Positions 42,353 through 51,315 of a DNA stretch of 64,000 bases are shown piece after piece. The stretch is from Nitrospirota bacterium (GTDB taxonomy: Bacteria > Nitrospirota > Thermodesulfovibrionia > Thermodesulfovibrionales > JdFR-88), in assembly GCA_021789555.1 (NCBI GenBank), contig JAJYJK010000004.1, positions 1 to 64,000 of the forward strand, read 5' to 3'. The translations under genes and the position numbers were made by a program. Under the pieces are notes generated by a model that searched no databases, was not told the DNA's origin, and was given only the letters and a program-made list of their open reading frames with translations. Each line of letters begins with the position of its first letter. The stretch's first letter is position 1.

Positions 42353-44551
42353 TTATATTATGGGGTCCATCTGGAGCGCGGGGTGCTCCACGCTTGCGAG
42401 GAATTCCAGGAGTTTCTCGGAATCCTCGGCCACGGTCTCGTCCGCGATCTTATCCACCAGCCCGGAGGCGCCTTCCTCGGCCGCCCTCGCCTCGAAGGCG
42501 TCTTTCAGGCTCTCCTTGAGGTTTTTGGTCATCCAGACGATCCTCTTTATGCCGCCGTCGCCGGCGAGGAATTTCTTGCTGGTGATGAAATTCCTGCCTA
42601 TGCCCATGAAGCCGGGGGTCTGCATGCCGCCGCCCACCGAGCCCGCGAGCGTCGAGAACTTCATCCCCGCAGGCGTCATCCCCTGATGGCCCCTCTGCAC
42701 TATCATCACCCCGTTTGCCTCGGGCACGATGGCCACGATGCACTCGAAGCAGCCGCAGGAGGTCATGGGGTTTTCCATTATCGTATAGAGGTTCAGGGTC
42801 TCGACCGCGCCGCCGGTGGATTTCTTCAGGTACTCGTCGACGCCGGTGTACCTGCCGTAGCGCTCGTCCGTCACCTGGCCCTTCGCGACGGGCTGGTTGC
42901 CGCCCGTGGGGTCTATCTCGAAGGCCGCCTTGCCGTCCAGCCAGTTATAGGCCCCGCAGAGCCCAAGCCTCTCGGGCGTTATGATGCAGACGTGGCTGGG
43001 CGCAAAGCTCTGGCAGAGCAGACAGGAGTAAAACGTGTCCACGGACTCGTCCGTGAGAGACCCGAGCCTCTTGTCCCTGTCCGCGTAGGCGTGCCTCGCC
43101 TGCTCCAGGAGCGCCAGCACCTCTTTTTCGTCCGTATAGATAGTGACCTGCACCTTGTCTATGATGGAGCGGAAGCGGTGCGGCATCATCGTCGTCATGA
43201 TCTGCCCCAGGTGTTCGAGGGTGACGCCCGCGGCCTTCGCGGCGCTGCTTATCCTTATCCAGTTAAGGTCTCTCTGGCCCATGTGCCAGAGCCCCTGTCC
43301 TTCGTTTATGTTATGGTGCACTTTCCTTTCGATGACGGACTCGAAATCCTTCTGCATCTTCCTGCCCGCCACGTCTATGACGAGCCCCAGGGGCATCTTG
43401 CCGCCTTTTTCATAGCGTCCCTGCCAGTCCTCGCCTATGATGGTGACCTTGCCGTCCTCGACCTCCTCCATCTCGCGCATCCGGACCCACTCGAAGGCCG
43501 GGGTCCTCTGCCCCCCGAACTCTATGAACATGTCCTCCTTGCGTATCCTCTCGCCCTCGAAGGCCGGGCCGTAGGCCACGGGGATAGGCGGTTTTTCAAC
43601 TATTATCTTGAGGCCGCGGACCTCTATGGCCTTCTGCACTATCTTCTGGTGGTCGAATTCCTTGTCCACCTCCTCATAGGTGCACACGCCGGTGGGATGA
43701 ATGACCGGCACATCGGTGTCCGCTATCGCCGGGAAGCCCATGTTTATGGCCCCCGCGCCGGTGGACCACTTCATGTCATCGAGCTGTCCCAGCACCATGG
43801 CGAATGCGAAGACCCTGTCCTTCTGGTATCTCAGATGGCCCTTGTAGTCGCCGGGTTTCTTGTTGCCGAAGATGAGGGAGGCCCTTATGGCCCAGTCCAG
43901 CGCGTAAAGCGTGTGCTCGGTCTCGGGCCCCAGTGGCACTATCCTGGTGTCCCAGCCAAGCTCCACCCCTTTCCTCTGGAGCTGCTTCGTGACGCTCTCG
44001 CCGTTTACGTGCCCGGAGAGGAATATAAGTATGTTTTTCTCCTGAAGCTCCCTTACAATCTTCACGGCCGTGTCGTCATCGGGGGCCGCCCCTATTATCG
44101 CGGCGAACCCCGGCATGGTGCCGTCCACCAGTTGTATGCCCAGGTTCCTCTGTATGGTGTCGGTTATGAAGCCGTTATACACAAGTCCGGTCTCGGGGTC
44201 CTTCATGGGCTCCAGCCCAAGCGCGGTCCTCAGGGCAAGCCATATCTCTTCGGCAAAAAGGGTCGCCATGCCGGAGTCCAGTGCCTCGCCCAGGTACGGC
44301 TTCCAGATGTGCTCCGCGGGCTCTGCGTGCAGCAGGTCCCTCGCAAACCCCAGGGCCGTCCTCATGTCACCGAGCGTCTTTACCGGGAAACCCGTCATCG
44401 CATACACCATGGGAAGGTAATAAGCCGTGTCGTTGAACTCGAAACGGTGCCCTTCGCCCTTCTCCGCTATCGCTTTTTCGAGAAGCTCCTCCGCTTCCCT
44501 GTATATCCGATTGGCGCCTCTGATGGCGGCCGAGGCGATTGCCTTCGACAT
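42353..44551 (-). CDS. acsB: Acetyl-CoA synthase (CODH/ACS beta/alpha subunit)
   Basis: Joins CO, a methyl group and CoA into acetyl-CoA at the A-cluster. The 732-residue protein starts MSKAIASAAIRGANRIYREA. A-cluster ligands are in YSCLLCQSFAPSHVC, LGLCGAYNW and MTSCGCFECI, the last providing the Cys-Gly-Cys that holds the distal nickel. The length matches the bacterial enzyme including its CooS-contacting N-terminal domain. It precedes cooS and follows acsC with a 116-bp gap. Confidence 0.97.
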   Translation of the reverse strand: MSKAIASAAIRGANRIYREAEELLEKAIAEKGEGHRFEFNDTAYYLPMVYAMTGFPVKTLGDMRTALGFARDLLHAEPAEHIWKPYLGEALDSGMATLFAEEIWLALRTALGLEPMKDPETGLVYNGFITDTIQRNLGIQLVDGTMPGFAAIIGAAPDDDTAVKIVRELQEKNILIFLSGHVNGESVTKQLQRKGVELGWDTRIVPLGPETEHTLYALDWAIRASLIFGNKKPGDYKGHLRYQKDRVFAFAMVLGQLDDMKWSTGAGAINMGFPAIADTDVPVIHPTGVCTYEEVDKEFDHQKIVQKAIEVRGLKIIVEKPPIPVAYGPAFEGERIRKEDMFIEFGGQRTPAFEWVRMREMEEVEDGKVTIIGEDWQGRYEKGGKMPLGLVIDVAGRKMQKDFESVIERKVHHNINEGQGLWHMGQRDLNWIRISSAAKAAGVTLEHLGQIMTTMMPHRFRSIIDKVQVTIYTDEKEVLALLEQARHAYADRDKRLGSLTDESVDTFYSCLLCQSFAPSHVCIITPERLGLCGAYNWLDGKAAFEIDPTGGNQPVAKGQVTDERYGRYTGVDEYLKKSTGGAVETLNLYTIMENPMTSCGCFECIVAIVPEANGVMIVQRGHQGMTPAGMKFSTLAGSVGGGMQTPGFMGIGRNFITSKKFLAGDGGIKRIVWMTKNLKESLKDAFEARAAEEGASGLVDKIADETVAEDSEKLLEFLASVEHPALQMDPII

Positions 44552-44667
44552 TACATCCTCCTTATGTGTTTCATCTTGGGCCTCAGGGTGAGCAATCCCA
44601 TTGTCGCCTATTTTATAAAAAATTTAATTTATTTATCAAGCCGATAAAATAAATTAAACAAGCAGAA

Positions 44668-46011
44668 TCAGGCCGTTCTGGCTTTCAGGAAGGCCGGGAT
44701 GCCGTTTGCCTCCCGCGGGCCGACCGTAATCTTCCATCCGGCGAGCTTGTCCTCTATTGAGCCGCTCAGAATGGCCACATAACCCGGTATGATAAGCTCC
44801 CGCTGGTCAAGCTCGCCCTCCACGCCGCTTTCGGTTATGAACTGGGCGATCTTCGATGCGGTGAACTTGCCCGCCGCCCAGGCGGTAAGGACGGAAAGCC
44901 CCTCGGAGTCCATGACGGCAAGGCGGCACGGGACCTTGCTGTTTTCAATCTCGCCGGAGACTATGAAATATGTGAGCGAGAAGTTGGTAGTGATGAGGAA
45001 AGGCGCCTTTGGCCCCGGTTCTCCTATTTTGTATATATTCTGTTGGACCTGCATGGGCACCTGGGGGTCCGTGTAGATGTTCTGCCTCAGGGAGAAGAGG
45101 GCAAGGTTCTTCCATTTCTCGGCGGAGCCCACCACGACAATCGAGGCGTACTTTTCCACCGCAAGGCCGGCCACCAGGGCCTCGAGCATCGTGTCCTGCC
45201 TGTTTGCGAAGGTGATTACGGGGTAGCCCAGGGGCTTGAAATTCTTTTTAAGCGCGGCCCTCCTTATATAGGTGTTGTCACGGAGGATCTCGCCCGCGCT
45301 CCTTGCGCCCGGATCGAGCACCATGTCCTCTATGCCTAAGGTTTTCGCCTTCTCGGTAAGCTCGCAAAGCTCGTCAATATTTTTGGCCGCTATGCCGAGG
45401 GCCGCCTTGGCCGCCTTCGCCTTTTCGGCCATGGCCTGGAGATTGCCGGCGTTGGCCCCGTAAAGGACGGCCTTTTTGCCCGCGAACTGGCTGAGGGCCG
45501 CTTCCGCGGCTTCGGGATTTTGCGTCGAGATAATCACCGGCATTTCGGGCGCCTTCCAGGCGGCAAGCTTCGCCAGCTCCAGGAATTTCGCCGGCTCCCC
45601 GGAATCATTCGAAAGAAAGAGGGCGTCCACCCGGAGTCTTTGCCCAACCCTGTCTATTTCGGAGGCGGCGGCCTCTTCTATCCTGCCTGCCGCGTCGGCC
45701 GCGGCAAGCGTGTCTTTTATCTCAAGGGCGATGGCGCAGGGGTTTACGAACTTCTTTTCGTGCCTGAAGAGCACCATCTCCTCGCCCATCTTGACGGCCT
45801 TTGCGCCAGCGCCAAGCGACGTCGGCCTTATGGGGGGCGCGGAGGCCTCGCCAAGTTTTTGCCTTGCGTCCTCCGATACGTCCGGGCACTGGTCCAGGGA
45901 GGCCTGCCGCTGGGCAAGCTTCATGGCGAAGGCCAGGCAGGTGGGCTGACCGCACTTCTTGCAGTTGGTCTTTGGAAGCAGTTTGAATATCTCGACTCCG
46001 GTTAGCGCCAT
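44668..46011 (-). CDS. acsC: Corrinoid iron-sulfur protein large subunit (AcsC, gamma)
   Basis: Carries the cobalamin cofactor's [4Fe-4S] partner and methyl group to AcsB. The N-terminal cluster motif LPKTNCKKCGQPTCLAFAM is diagnostic; a TIM-barrel and a C-terminal corrinoid-binding domain follow (NFSLTYFIVSGEIE). The 447-residue length is typical. It begins 1 bp after acsD, with GGAGG 11 bp upstream inside acsD. Confidence 0.96.
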   Translation of the reverse strand: MALTGVEIFKLLPKTNCKKCGQPTCLAFAMKLAQRQASLDQCPDVSEDARQKLGEASAPPIRPTSLGAGAKAVKMGEEMVLFRHEKKFVNPCAIALEIKDTLAAADAAGRIEEAAASEIDRVGQRLRVDALFLSNDSGEPAKFLELAKLAAWKAPEMPVIISTQNPEAAEAALSQFAGKKAVLYGANAGNLQAMAEKAKAAKAALGIAAKNIDELCELTEKAKTLGIEDMVLDPGARSAGEILRDNTYIRRAALKKNFKPLGYPVITFANRQDTMLEALVAGLAVEKYASIVVVGSAEKWKNLALFSLRQNIYTDPQVPMQVQQNIYKIGEPGPKAPFLITTNFSLTYFIVSGEIENSKVPCRLAVMDSEGLSVLTAWAAGKFTASKIAQFITESGVEGELDQRELIIPGYVAILSGSIEDKLAGWKITVGPREANGIPAFLKARTA

Positions 46012-46012
46012 C

Positions 46013-46966
46013 TTATCGGACCTCCATTGAGAACTCGCTTATGTACTTCCTGACCGCGGCCACGGCATCGGGGTGCCGCATAATAAGCAGATCGGCCCCC
46101 GAGATGAGAAAAGAGGAGGCGGTCACGGCCTCCCAGGCGATCCCCCTTGCGGCCAGCTCCCCCCATTCCGGCAGGTCGGCCTCCGCGGCCTGGGTCTCCT
46201 TGACCTTCCACACGTAGACGCCCACGTCCGCCAGCATCGGGGGCTGCAGCACGGCATCGTTCTGGGCCAGGGCCGCCTGCTTTATCCGCTCCATGACCGA
46301 ATATGTGTACTCGAGGCCGTAGCTCAGGGCCGAGCACATGGGGTCGGTTATCAGCTTCTCCTTGTCGAAGCCCATCTGCGTGATAAGGATATTGAGCTGC
46401 TTCGAGAGGTTTATGTCCAGTTCGCTCATGGCGATGAGTTTCAGATCGTTCGCCATGGCCGCCGCCGCGATGGTCTTGTAATTGGCCTCCTGGGCCTTGC
46501 CGATGACCGAGCCCGTCCCCTTGGCGGCCTCGGCTGCCTTGACGAGCACGGCAGTGTCCTTTTCGGCATGGTTCGAGCCCAGTATTATAAGGGGCACCTT
46601 CACGGCCTCCAGGACTTTTTTCACCGTTTCGGCCGCCTGCTCCGCCGGGATATCGCCCCTGTCCGGATGCGTGCCGACCAGCCTCAGGGCGATGGCCTCC
46701 GCGCCCAGGCTGTCCTGGCAGTACGCGGCCCACGCGGCCGGGTCGCCGGAGACGTCCTTGAAGGCTTCCTTTACGGTATCCGGCCAGTCCTCGGGCGGCA
46801 CGTCCTGCACCTCGAAGGCAACGACCGGCTTGCTGGGCGACATCCCCTCGAACCTGTGGAAGGGCATTACGTTCTCCCCGCCTATGGTCACGGCCTTGTC
46901 GCCGCGGCCCATGCTCAACTCAAATATCTTCCCGCTGAAACTCTCTTTTGGCGGCGTAAATGGCAT
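46013..46966 (-). CDS. acsD: Corrinoid iron-sulfur protein small subunit (AcsD, delta)
   Basis: TIM-barrel partner of AcsC that contacts the cobalamin during methyl transfer. The 317-residue protein contains VMPFHRFEGM, IILGSNHAEKDTAVLV and the C-terminal ISGADLLIMRHPDAVAAVRK, all typical of AcsD. GGGAGG lies 7 bp before its ATG. It sits between acsE and acsC. Confidence 0.96.
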   Translation of the reverse strand: MPFTPPKESFSGKIFELSMGRGDKAVTIGGENVMPFHRFEGMSPSKPVVAFEVQDVPPEDWPDTVKEAFKDVSGDPAAWAAYCQDSLGAEAIALRLVGTHPDRGDIPAEQAAETVKKVLEAVKVPLIILGSNHAEKDTAVLVKAAEAAKGTGSVIGKAQEANYKTIAAAAMANDLKLIAMSELDINLSKQLNILITQMGFDKEKLITDPMCSALSYGLEYTYSVMERIKQAALAQNDAVLQPPMLADVGVYVWKVKETQAAEADLPEWGELAARGIAWEAVTASSFLISGADLLIMRHPDAVAAVRKYISEFSMEVR

Positions 46967-46978
46967 CTGCCTTCCCTC

Positions 46979-47761
46979 CTACATCTCGAGATATGAATGG
47001 GCGTAGAGCGTCTCGCCCATGATTATGTCTATCGTCTTTGCGACCTCCCCCATTTCGGCCGCATCCGCTATGGCCGAGGTAAGCCCGTTATACATCAGCA
47101 GCGCGAAGTAGTGCTTGTTTATGATCGGCCTCACGTGCTTGGGGCAGCCGTTTGAGATATTGCTCAGGCCCACCACCGTCTTCATCGGCGGGTCGTTAAG
47201 CTCCTGGAACATCTTTATGGCCTTGATGACGTGCAGGGCATGGTCCTGGGAGGTGGCTATCTGGAGCACCAGCGGGTCCAGATAGAGGTCTTCAAGCGGC
47301 ACGCCGTACTCCATCGCCCTCGCCATTATCTCGGCCGCTATGGCGCAGCGCTCCTCGGCGTCCGCGGGCAGCCCGCCCTTGCCCACGGTCAGCCCTATCA
47401 CCTGGCAGTTGTACTTCGCCGCGAGTTCGAGGATTGGAAACCTCTCCGGGTCGTTCGATGTGGAATTGATCAGCGGCCTTCCCCACTGGTTGTCATGCGC
47501 CTTCAGGCCGGCCTCTATGGCCTTTGAGTTCGTGGTGTCGAGGCAGACAGGCGACGGCACGGCCTCCTGGACGGCCCTCACCATCCACTGCATAAGCTCC
47601 TCGCCCTCGTCTTCGGCAGGCCCTATGTTGGCGTCTATCATCCTGGCGCCCGCATTCCACTGGGCCTTGGCGATCTCCTGGATCGGGCCCTTGTCCCTCT
47701 TGAGCATCGCTTCACGGACCCGTTTGGCTATAATGCTTAGCTTTTCGCCTATGATGAGCAT
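46979..47761 (-). CDS. acsE: 5-methyltetrahydrofolate:corrinoid/iron-sulfur protein methyltransferase
   Basis: Moves the methyl group from methyl-tetrahydrofolate to AcsCD. Start ATG 47761 (MLIIGEKLSIIAKRVREAM) has AAGGAG upstream; the frame is open to 47827 but that part is unlike the family. Pterin-binding motifs are ARMIDANIGPAEDEG, VCLDTTNSKAIEAGL, INSTSNDPERFP and VVGLSNISNGCP. About 260 residues, the usual length. First gene of the acs run. Confidence 0.95.
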   Translation of the reverse strand: MLIIGEKLSIIAKRVREAMLKRDKGPIQEIAKAQWNAGARMIDANIGPAEDEGEELMQWMVRAVQEAVPSPVCLDTTNSKAIEAGLKAHDNQWGRPLINSTSNDPERFPILELAAKYNCQVIGLTVGKGGLPADAEERCAIAAEIMARAMEYGVPLEDLYLDPLVLQIATSQDHALHVIKAIKMFQELNDPPMKTVVGLSNISNGCPKHVRPIINKHYFALLMYNGLTSAIADAAEMGEVAKTIDIIMGETLYAHSYLEM

Positions 47762-47817
47762 CCTCGACTCCTTGTTTTTAGTTTTTTTCGGACAATCCGA
47801 AAACTCCAGAGATAATG

Positions 47818-47846
47818 AAAATAACATAGTTTTAAAAATGGGTCAA
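47818..47846 (-). promoter_or_regulatory. Possible promoter of the acs operon
   Basis: On the - strand TTGACC (47846-47841), a 17-bp spacer and TATTTT (47823-47818), in an AT-rich stretch about 50 bp upstream of the acsE start. The -10 box is weak, so this is tentative. Confidence 0.35.
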
Positions 47847-48415
47847 AAATAATTTTTTTATAGGTCTATAAAGAGAATCCCCCGCCCGCCCTTCAAGGTA
47901 TGGGGCTCCGCCCCATGCCCCGAAACGGCAAAGGAGGCCAATTATCGCCTGCCACCCCATCGCCCATTTACCTGCCTGCCCTATTCATTCGGTCAGGCCG
48001 TTCCGGGCGTAAGCTGAAAGGCCCAGTTAAAAAACCGTCTGAAGAAGCGATTACATCCATTTCTTCTGAACACACCGTCTCTCGTCCGCCGGCCCTCTTC
48101 CGTCATTCATAAGGACAGGCTGGTATGGGCTGCCCCCATGCCCCTTTAACAAACGGCCAGGTAAATATCCGCCTTGCCCTTGAGAAAGGAAGCTATGCGG
48201 ACGGACACACAACGTCGCATCCTGATGACCCTTGCCCTTCGCCCTGAAGACGATTCGACAAATCTTTTGGAAACGCCCGGAAGGGAAAGCGCGCGAACGA
48301 AAGGACAGGCAGATATGAAGCCCATATTTTTGAAGCCCACGGGGATTCCCGGAAAACCTGTTTTCCCGAGTGAGGGGAATACGCTCGCTATAATACTTAA
48401 GATATACTTTAACCC
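47847..48415. other. Intergenic region between acsE and the deacetylase gene, with a family B repeat
   Basis: About 570 bp between divergent genes. A family B palindrome (tggggctccgcccca, then gccccgaa) lies at 47901-47924. A weak + frame of 81 codons (TTG 48174 to TGA 48419) ends in an ATGA overlap with the deacetylase gene but resembles no family. A TATAAT box lies at 48389-48394, 22 bp before ATG 48416, without a clear -35. I see no other gene here. Confidence 0.45.
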
Positions 48416-49336
48416 ATGAAACGAGTCGGGTTCTTCTATGACGACGTTTTTTTGAGGCACGAGACCCCGCCCGGGCACCCCGAGTGCGCCGAGAGGCTGC
48501 TGGCGATTATAAAGAGCCTCCTCGGATCGGATATCGCCGGCAAGCTCGTCCATAAAAGTCCGCGGAGGGCGGAGCCCCGGGAGATAGAGGCCGTCCACGA
48601 CCCGGATTACGTCCGCAAGGTGGCGGGTTTTACCGGCTATTTCGACCCCGACACCTACATATCCCCCGGCTCTTATGAGGCCGCCCTTTATGCCGCAGGC
48701 TCGGTCCCGGGGGCGCTTGAGCTTATAAAAAAGGGCGAGCTCGACCGCGCGTTCTGCGCGGTGAGGCCCCCCGGGCACCATGCCGAGAGGGACCGCGGTA
48801 TGGGTTTTTGCATCTTCAATAACGTGGCGGTCGGGGCAAAGGCGGCGCAGAGACTCGGTTTTGAGCGCGTCTTCATCGTCGACTTCGACGTCCACCACGG
48901 AAACGGCACCCAGCACATCTTCTATGAAGACCCCTCCGTCTTCTACTTCAGCACCCATCAATATCCGTTTTATCCGGGCACCGGAGCGGATTCGGAGCGG
49001 GGGAAGGGCGCCGGGGCCGGCGCGACCTACAATGTGCCGATGGCCTCCGGCTCGGGAATAAAACAGTATCTGAGGGTCTACCAGGACCTGCTGCCGCCCC
49101 TCATGGCACGCTTCAAGCCGGACGTCGTCCTGGTGTCAGCGGGCTACGACATCTACAGCAACGACCCGCTGGCCTCGATAAACGTATCGGAAGAGGGGAT
49201 AAGAGAAATCGTGGAGGGCATCCTTCGGGCGGCCCCCGCGGTCCCCTCCGTCTTCGTGCTTGAAGGGGGATATGACCTCGGGGCCCTGGGAAACCTCGTC
49301 GTCATAACCCTTGAGCGCATGCTCTATTCGATATAA
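48416..49336 (+). CDS. Histone deacetylase-family protein (AcuC/acetylpolyamine amidohydrolase-like)
   Basis: Zinc-dependent deacetylase of 306 residues. Motifs: PGHPECAERL near the N-terminus, catalytic His pair in RPPGHHAERD, zinc ligands in VDFDVHHGNGTQ and the Asp in DIYSNDPL, and the ending EGGYDLGALG. In bacteria such enzymes remove acetyl groups from acetyl-CoA synthetase (AcuC) or polyamines. It diverges from the acs operon, so control of acetate metabolism is plausible, but the substrate is not known. Confidence 0.9.
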   Translation: MKRVGFFYDDVFLRHETPPGHPECAERLLAIIKSLLGSDIAGKLVHKSPRRAEPREIEAVHDPDYVRKVAGFTGYFDPDTYISPGSYEAALYAAGSVPGALELIKKGELDRAFCAVRPPGHHAERDRGMGFCIFNNVAVGAKAAQRLGFERVFIVDFDVHHGNGTQHIFYEDPSVFYFSTHQYPFYPGTGADSERGKGAGAGATYNVPMASGSGIKQYLRVYQDLLPPLMARFKPDVVLVSAGYDIYSNDPLASINVSEEGIREIVEGILRAAPAVPSVFVLEGGYDLGALGNLVVITLERMLYSI

Positions 49337-49368
49337 TGCGTCTGCTCTACGCGGAATGATGCGGCGCT

Positions 49369-51252
49369 CTACCGGGAGCAATGAAAGGCTTTGAACCCCT
49401 CTTTTTTCAGCCTTTCGTAATCGGACTTCGTATCGCCGGGCCGGCTGAATTTCCCGACCTGCACCTTGTATACGGGCTTGCCGCCTTTCTCCGATTGCTC
49501 GATGAAGGCGTCAAACCGCTTTGCCTTAAGACTTCCGGTCAGCTTGACGGCATTTGCCTTTTCTGAAAAAGCCCCGACCTGAAGCGAATAGACATGCCCG
49601 GCGGCGGCTTTTTTATTCTCAACCTTCCGTTTGTCCTGCCGGGGGCCGTTTGCCGCCGCCTCTTCCTTTTCTTCCTTGGAAAGCAGGGTCCAAAAACCCT
49701 GGCTCCTCCGGTTTTGGCCCTTCCCGATTGCCGCCGGTTTTTTGCCTTTTTGCCCCTTTGCGGAGACGAGCTTCTTCACTCCGGCGGCGGACAGCCCCCC
49801 GACGCCGCCGGCTGACTGGTTCTTTATGCCCGCCGGCTTGTTCTTTATGACGCCCGATGGCGGGTTCTTTACGGTTGACTGGCTGGCAATGGTTTCACCT
49901 TGAACCTGCTGCGCCTTCCGGCTATTTGCCGGGGCGACACTATTTGCGGCAGCGCTCGGAGCGGCGGCATTTATCTGCTTCTGGGGGGCCGGGGTATTTT
50001 GTTCTATAACCACGGGCTGGTTCTCGCCTGCCCCGGCCTGTATCTCTTCTTTCGCCCTGCCCTGCCTTGGCGCCAGATACATGAAAAAGACAAAAGAGGC
50101 GGCTGCCCCGGCGAGCACTATCGCCAAAATATAGACAAGGCTTTTTCTTGAGCCGCCTTTGCCACTTTTATGCTGCTCTGCCGACTTCATTTCTTTCATA
50201 ACGGCTTCGGACTCCTTCTCTTGCGATGTCTCGGTCCCCTCATCTGCCGGGGGATCCTGCCTGCTTCCAAAAAGACCCTCCTTGCGTCTCATCGCCTGCT
50301 CGATATGTGATTCAAATCCGGCTTCCTTTGGGACTCCCGGTCCGGCTTCGCCAGGCATCATGGACACCGGTGTCGTGGATGCTGGCATCCCGGACGCTGG
50401 TGCCTCAGGCACTGACGTAATGGGCACTGGCGCCCCGGACACTGGTGTCCCCGCCGGTTCACTCCATGCGTCCGTTTCGGGCCAGGCGTCCGTTTTGGGG
50501 GCTGCCTCTTCAATCGCGTCCCGGCCGGCATCCTCCAGCCCCGACATTTCAGGGGGCATCTCAGGTATTGGGGTCTCATCGGATAGCCGGGTTTCATCCG
50601 GCAGCAGGGCCATGGGGAGGTTCGATCCGTCCGTATATTCATGAGTTTCCGGCTGCCCGTCGAAGGTATCCGGCTGCCCGCCGAGGGCTTCCGGCTGCAC
50701 ACTAAAGGTATCAGGCTGCTCCTCATCTTCGCTGCCGGGCTCCGCCGGAGGGAAATCCCCGGCCTCATTTATTTCATCTTCGGAGAGTCTTACAATGCCA
50801 TCTTCTTCAGAGAAAGAGCCAGCTTCTTCAGAGACTTCAGAGATAGCATTTTCCACGACCTTCCCGGCGGGCGTCTCGGCCGGTATGCCCTCGAGTGTCG
50901 CCTTGCTCTTGGCGATGACCTCCGCGTCATTCAGCGGGACCTTCACGAAATTGACTATCCCGTATAAATCCCTGTACCTGGGCTCGTATTCCTTGTCCTT
51001 TACGGTAAGAAGGAGAATCGGCACTTTGCGAAGAAACTCCATTGCCCGGAGCCTGCTTATGAATTCAGTCCCGCCCGCGTCTTTCAGGGAAAGGTCCAGG
51101 AAGATGAGAGAGGGCTTTACCCTCCTTGCCATCACGATGCCGGCCTCCGCACCCGAAGCGGTGAAAACAAAATAGCCTTCGGCCTCAAGAGCCCTTGCTA
51201 TCTGCCTCGCGGTATCGAATTCCTTCTCTATTACAAGTACATTCTTCGGCAT
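49369..51252 (-). CDS. Response-regulator receiver domain fused to a transmembrane segment and SPOR domain
   Basis: A 627-residue protein with an unusual order. Residues 1-120: receiver domain (VLVIEKEFDTARQIARAL, phospho-acceptor Asp in LIFLDLSL). About 125-365: acidic, Pro/Gln-rich linker with degenerate repeats (QPDTF, QPETH, GTPVSGAPV). About 371-395: one membrane helix (LVYILAIVLAGAAASFVFF). About 400-545: Ala/Gly/Lys/Gln-rich linker. About 550-627: SPOR domain (YSLQVGAFSEKANAVKL, YKVQVGKFS) that should bind denuded glycan at septa. The receiver would face the cytoplasm and SPOR the periplasm. Role unknown; a division or envelope-linked signal is inferred. Confidence 0.82.
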   Translation of the reverse strand: MPKNVLVIEKEFDTARQIARALEAEGYFVFTASGAEAGIVMARRVKPSLIFLDLSLKDAGGTEFISRLRAMEFLRKVPILLLTVKDKEYEPRYRDLYGIVNFVKVPLNDAEVIAKSKATLEGIPAETPAGKVVENAISEVSEEAGSFSEEDGIVRLSEDEINEAGDFPPAEPGSEDEEQPDTFSVQPEALGGQPDTFDGQPETHEYTDGSNLPMALLPDETRLSDETPIPEMPPEMSGLEDAGRDAIEEAAPKTDAWPETDAWSEPAGTPVSGAPVPITSVPEAPASGMPASTTPVSMMPGEAGPGVPKEAGFESHIEQAMRRKEGLFGSRQDPPADEGTETSQEKESEAVMKEMKSAEQHKSGKGGSRKSLVYILAIVLAGAAASFVFFMYLAPRQGRAKEEIQAGAGENQPVVIEQNTPAPQKQINAAAPSAAANSVAPANSRKAQQVQGETIASQSTVKNPPSGVIKNKPAGIKNQSAGGVGGLSAAGVKKLVSAKGQKGKKPAAIGKGQNRRSQGFWTLLSKEEKEEAAANGPRQDKRKVENKKAAAGHVYSLQVGAFSEKANAVKLTGSLKAKRFDAFIEQSEKGGKPVYKVQVGKFSRPGDTKSDYERLKKEGFKAFHCSR

Positions 51253-51315
51253 CGCAGACGCAACATTATTTCACAATAAAACAGCTAATTGCAAGTAATT
51301 TCTTAAAGCTAAGCT

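Noticed and set aside
42248..44647. Very long open frame (about 800 codons) antisense to acsB
   Set aside because: It is a GC-rich codon-bias shadow of a gene with all A-cluster motifs intact; its translation resembles nothing and has no leader.
48174..48419. 81-codon ORF upstream of the deacetylase
   Set aside because: Despite the ATGA overlap, it starts at TTG, has no recognisable family and contains a TATAAT box; listed only as part of the intergenic region.
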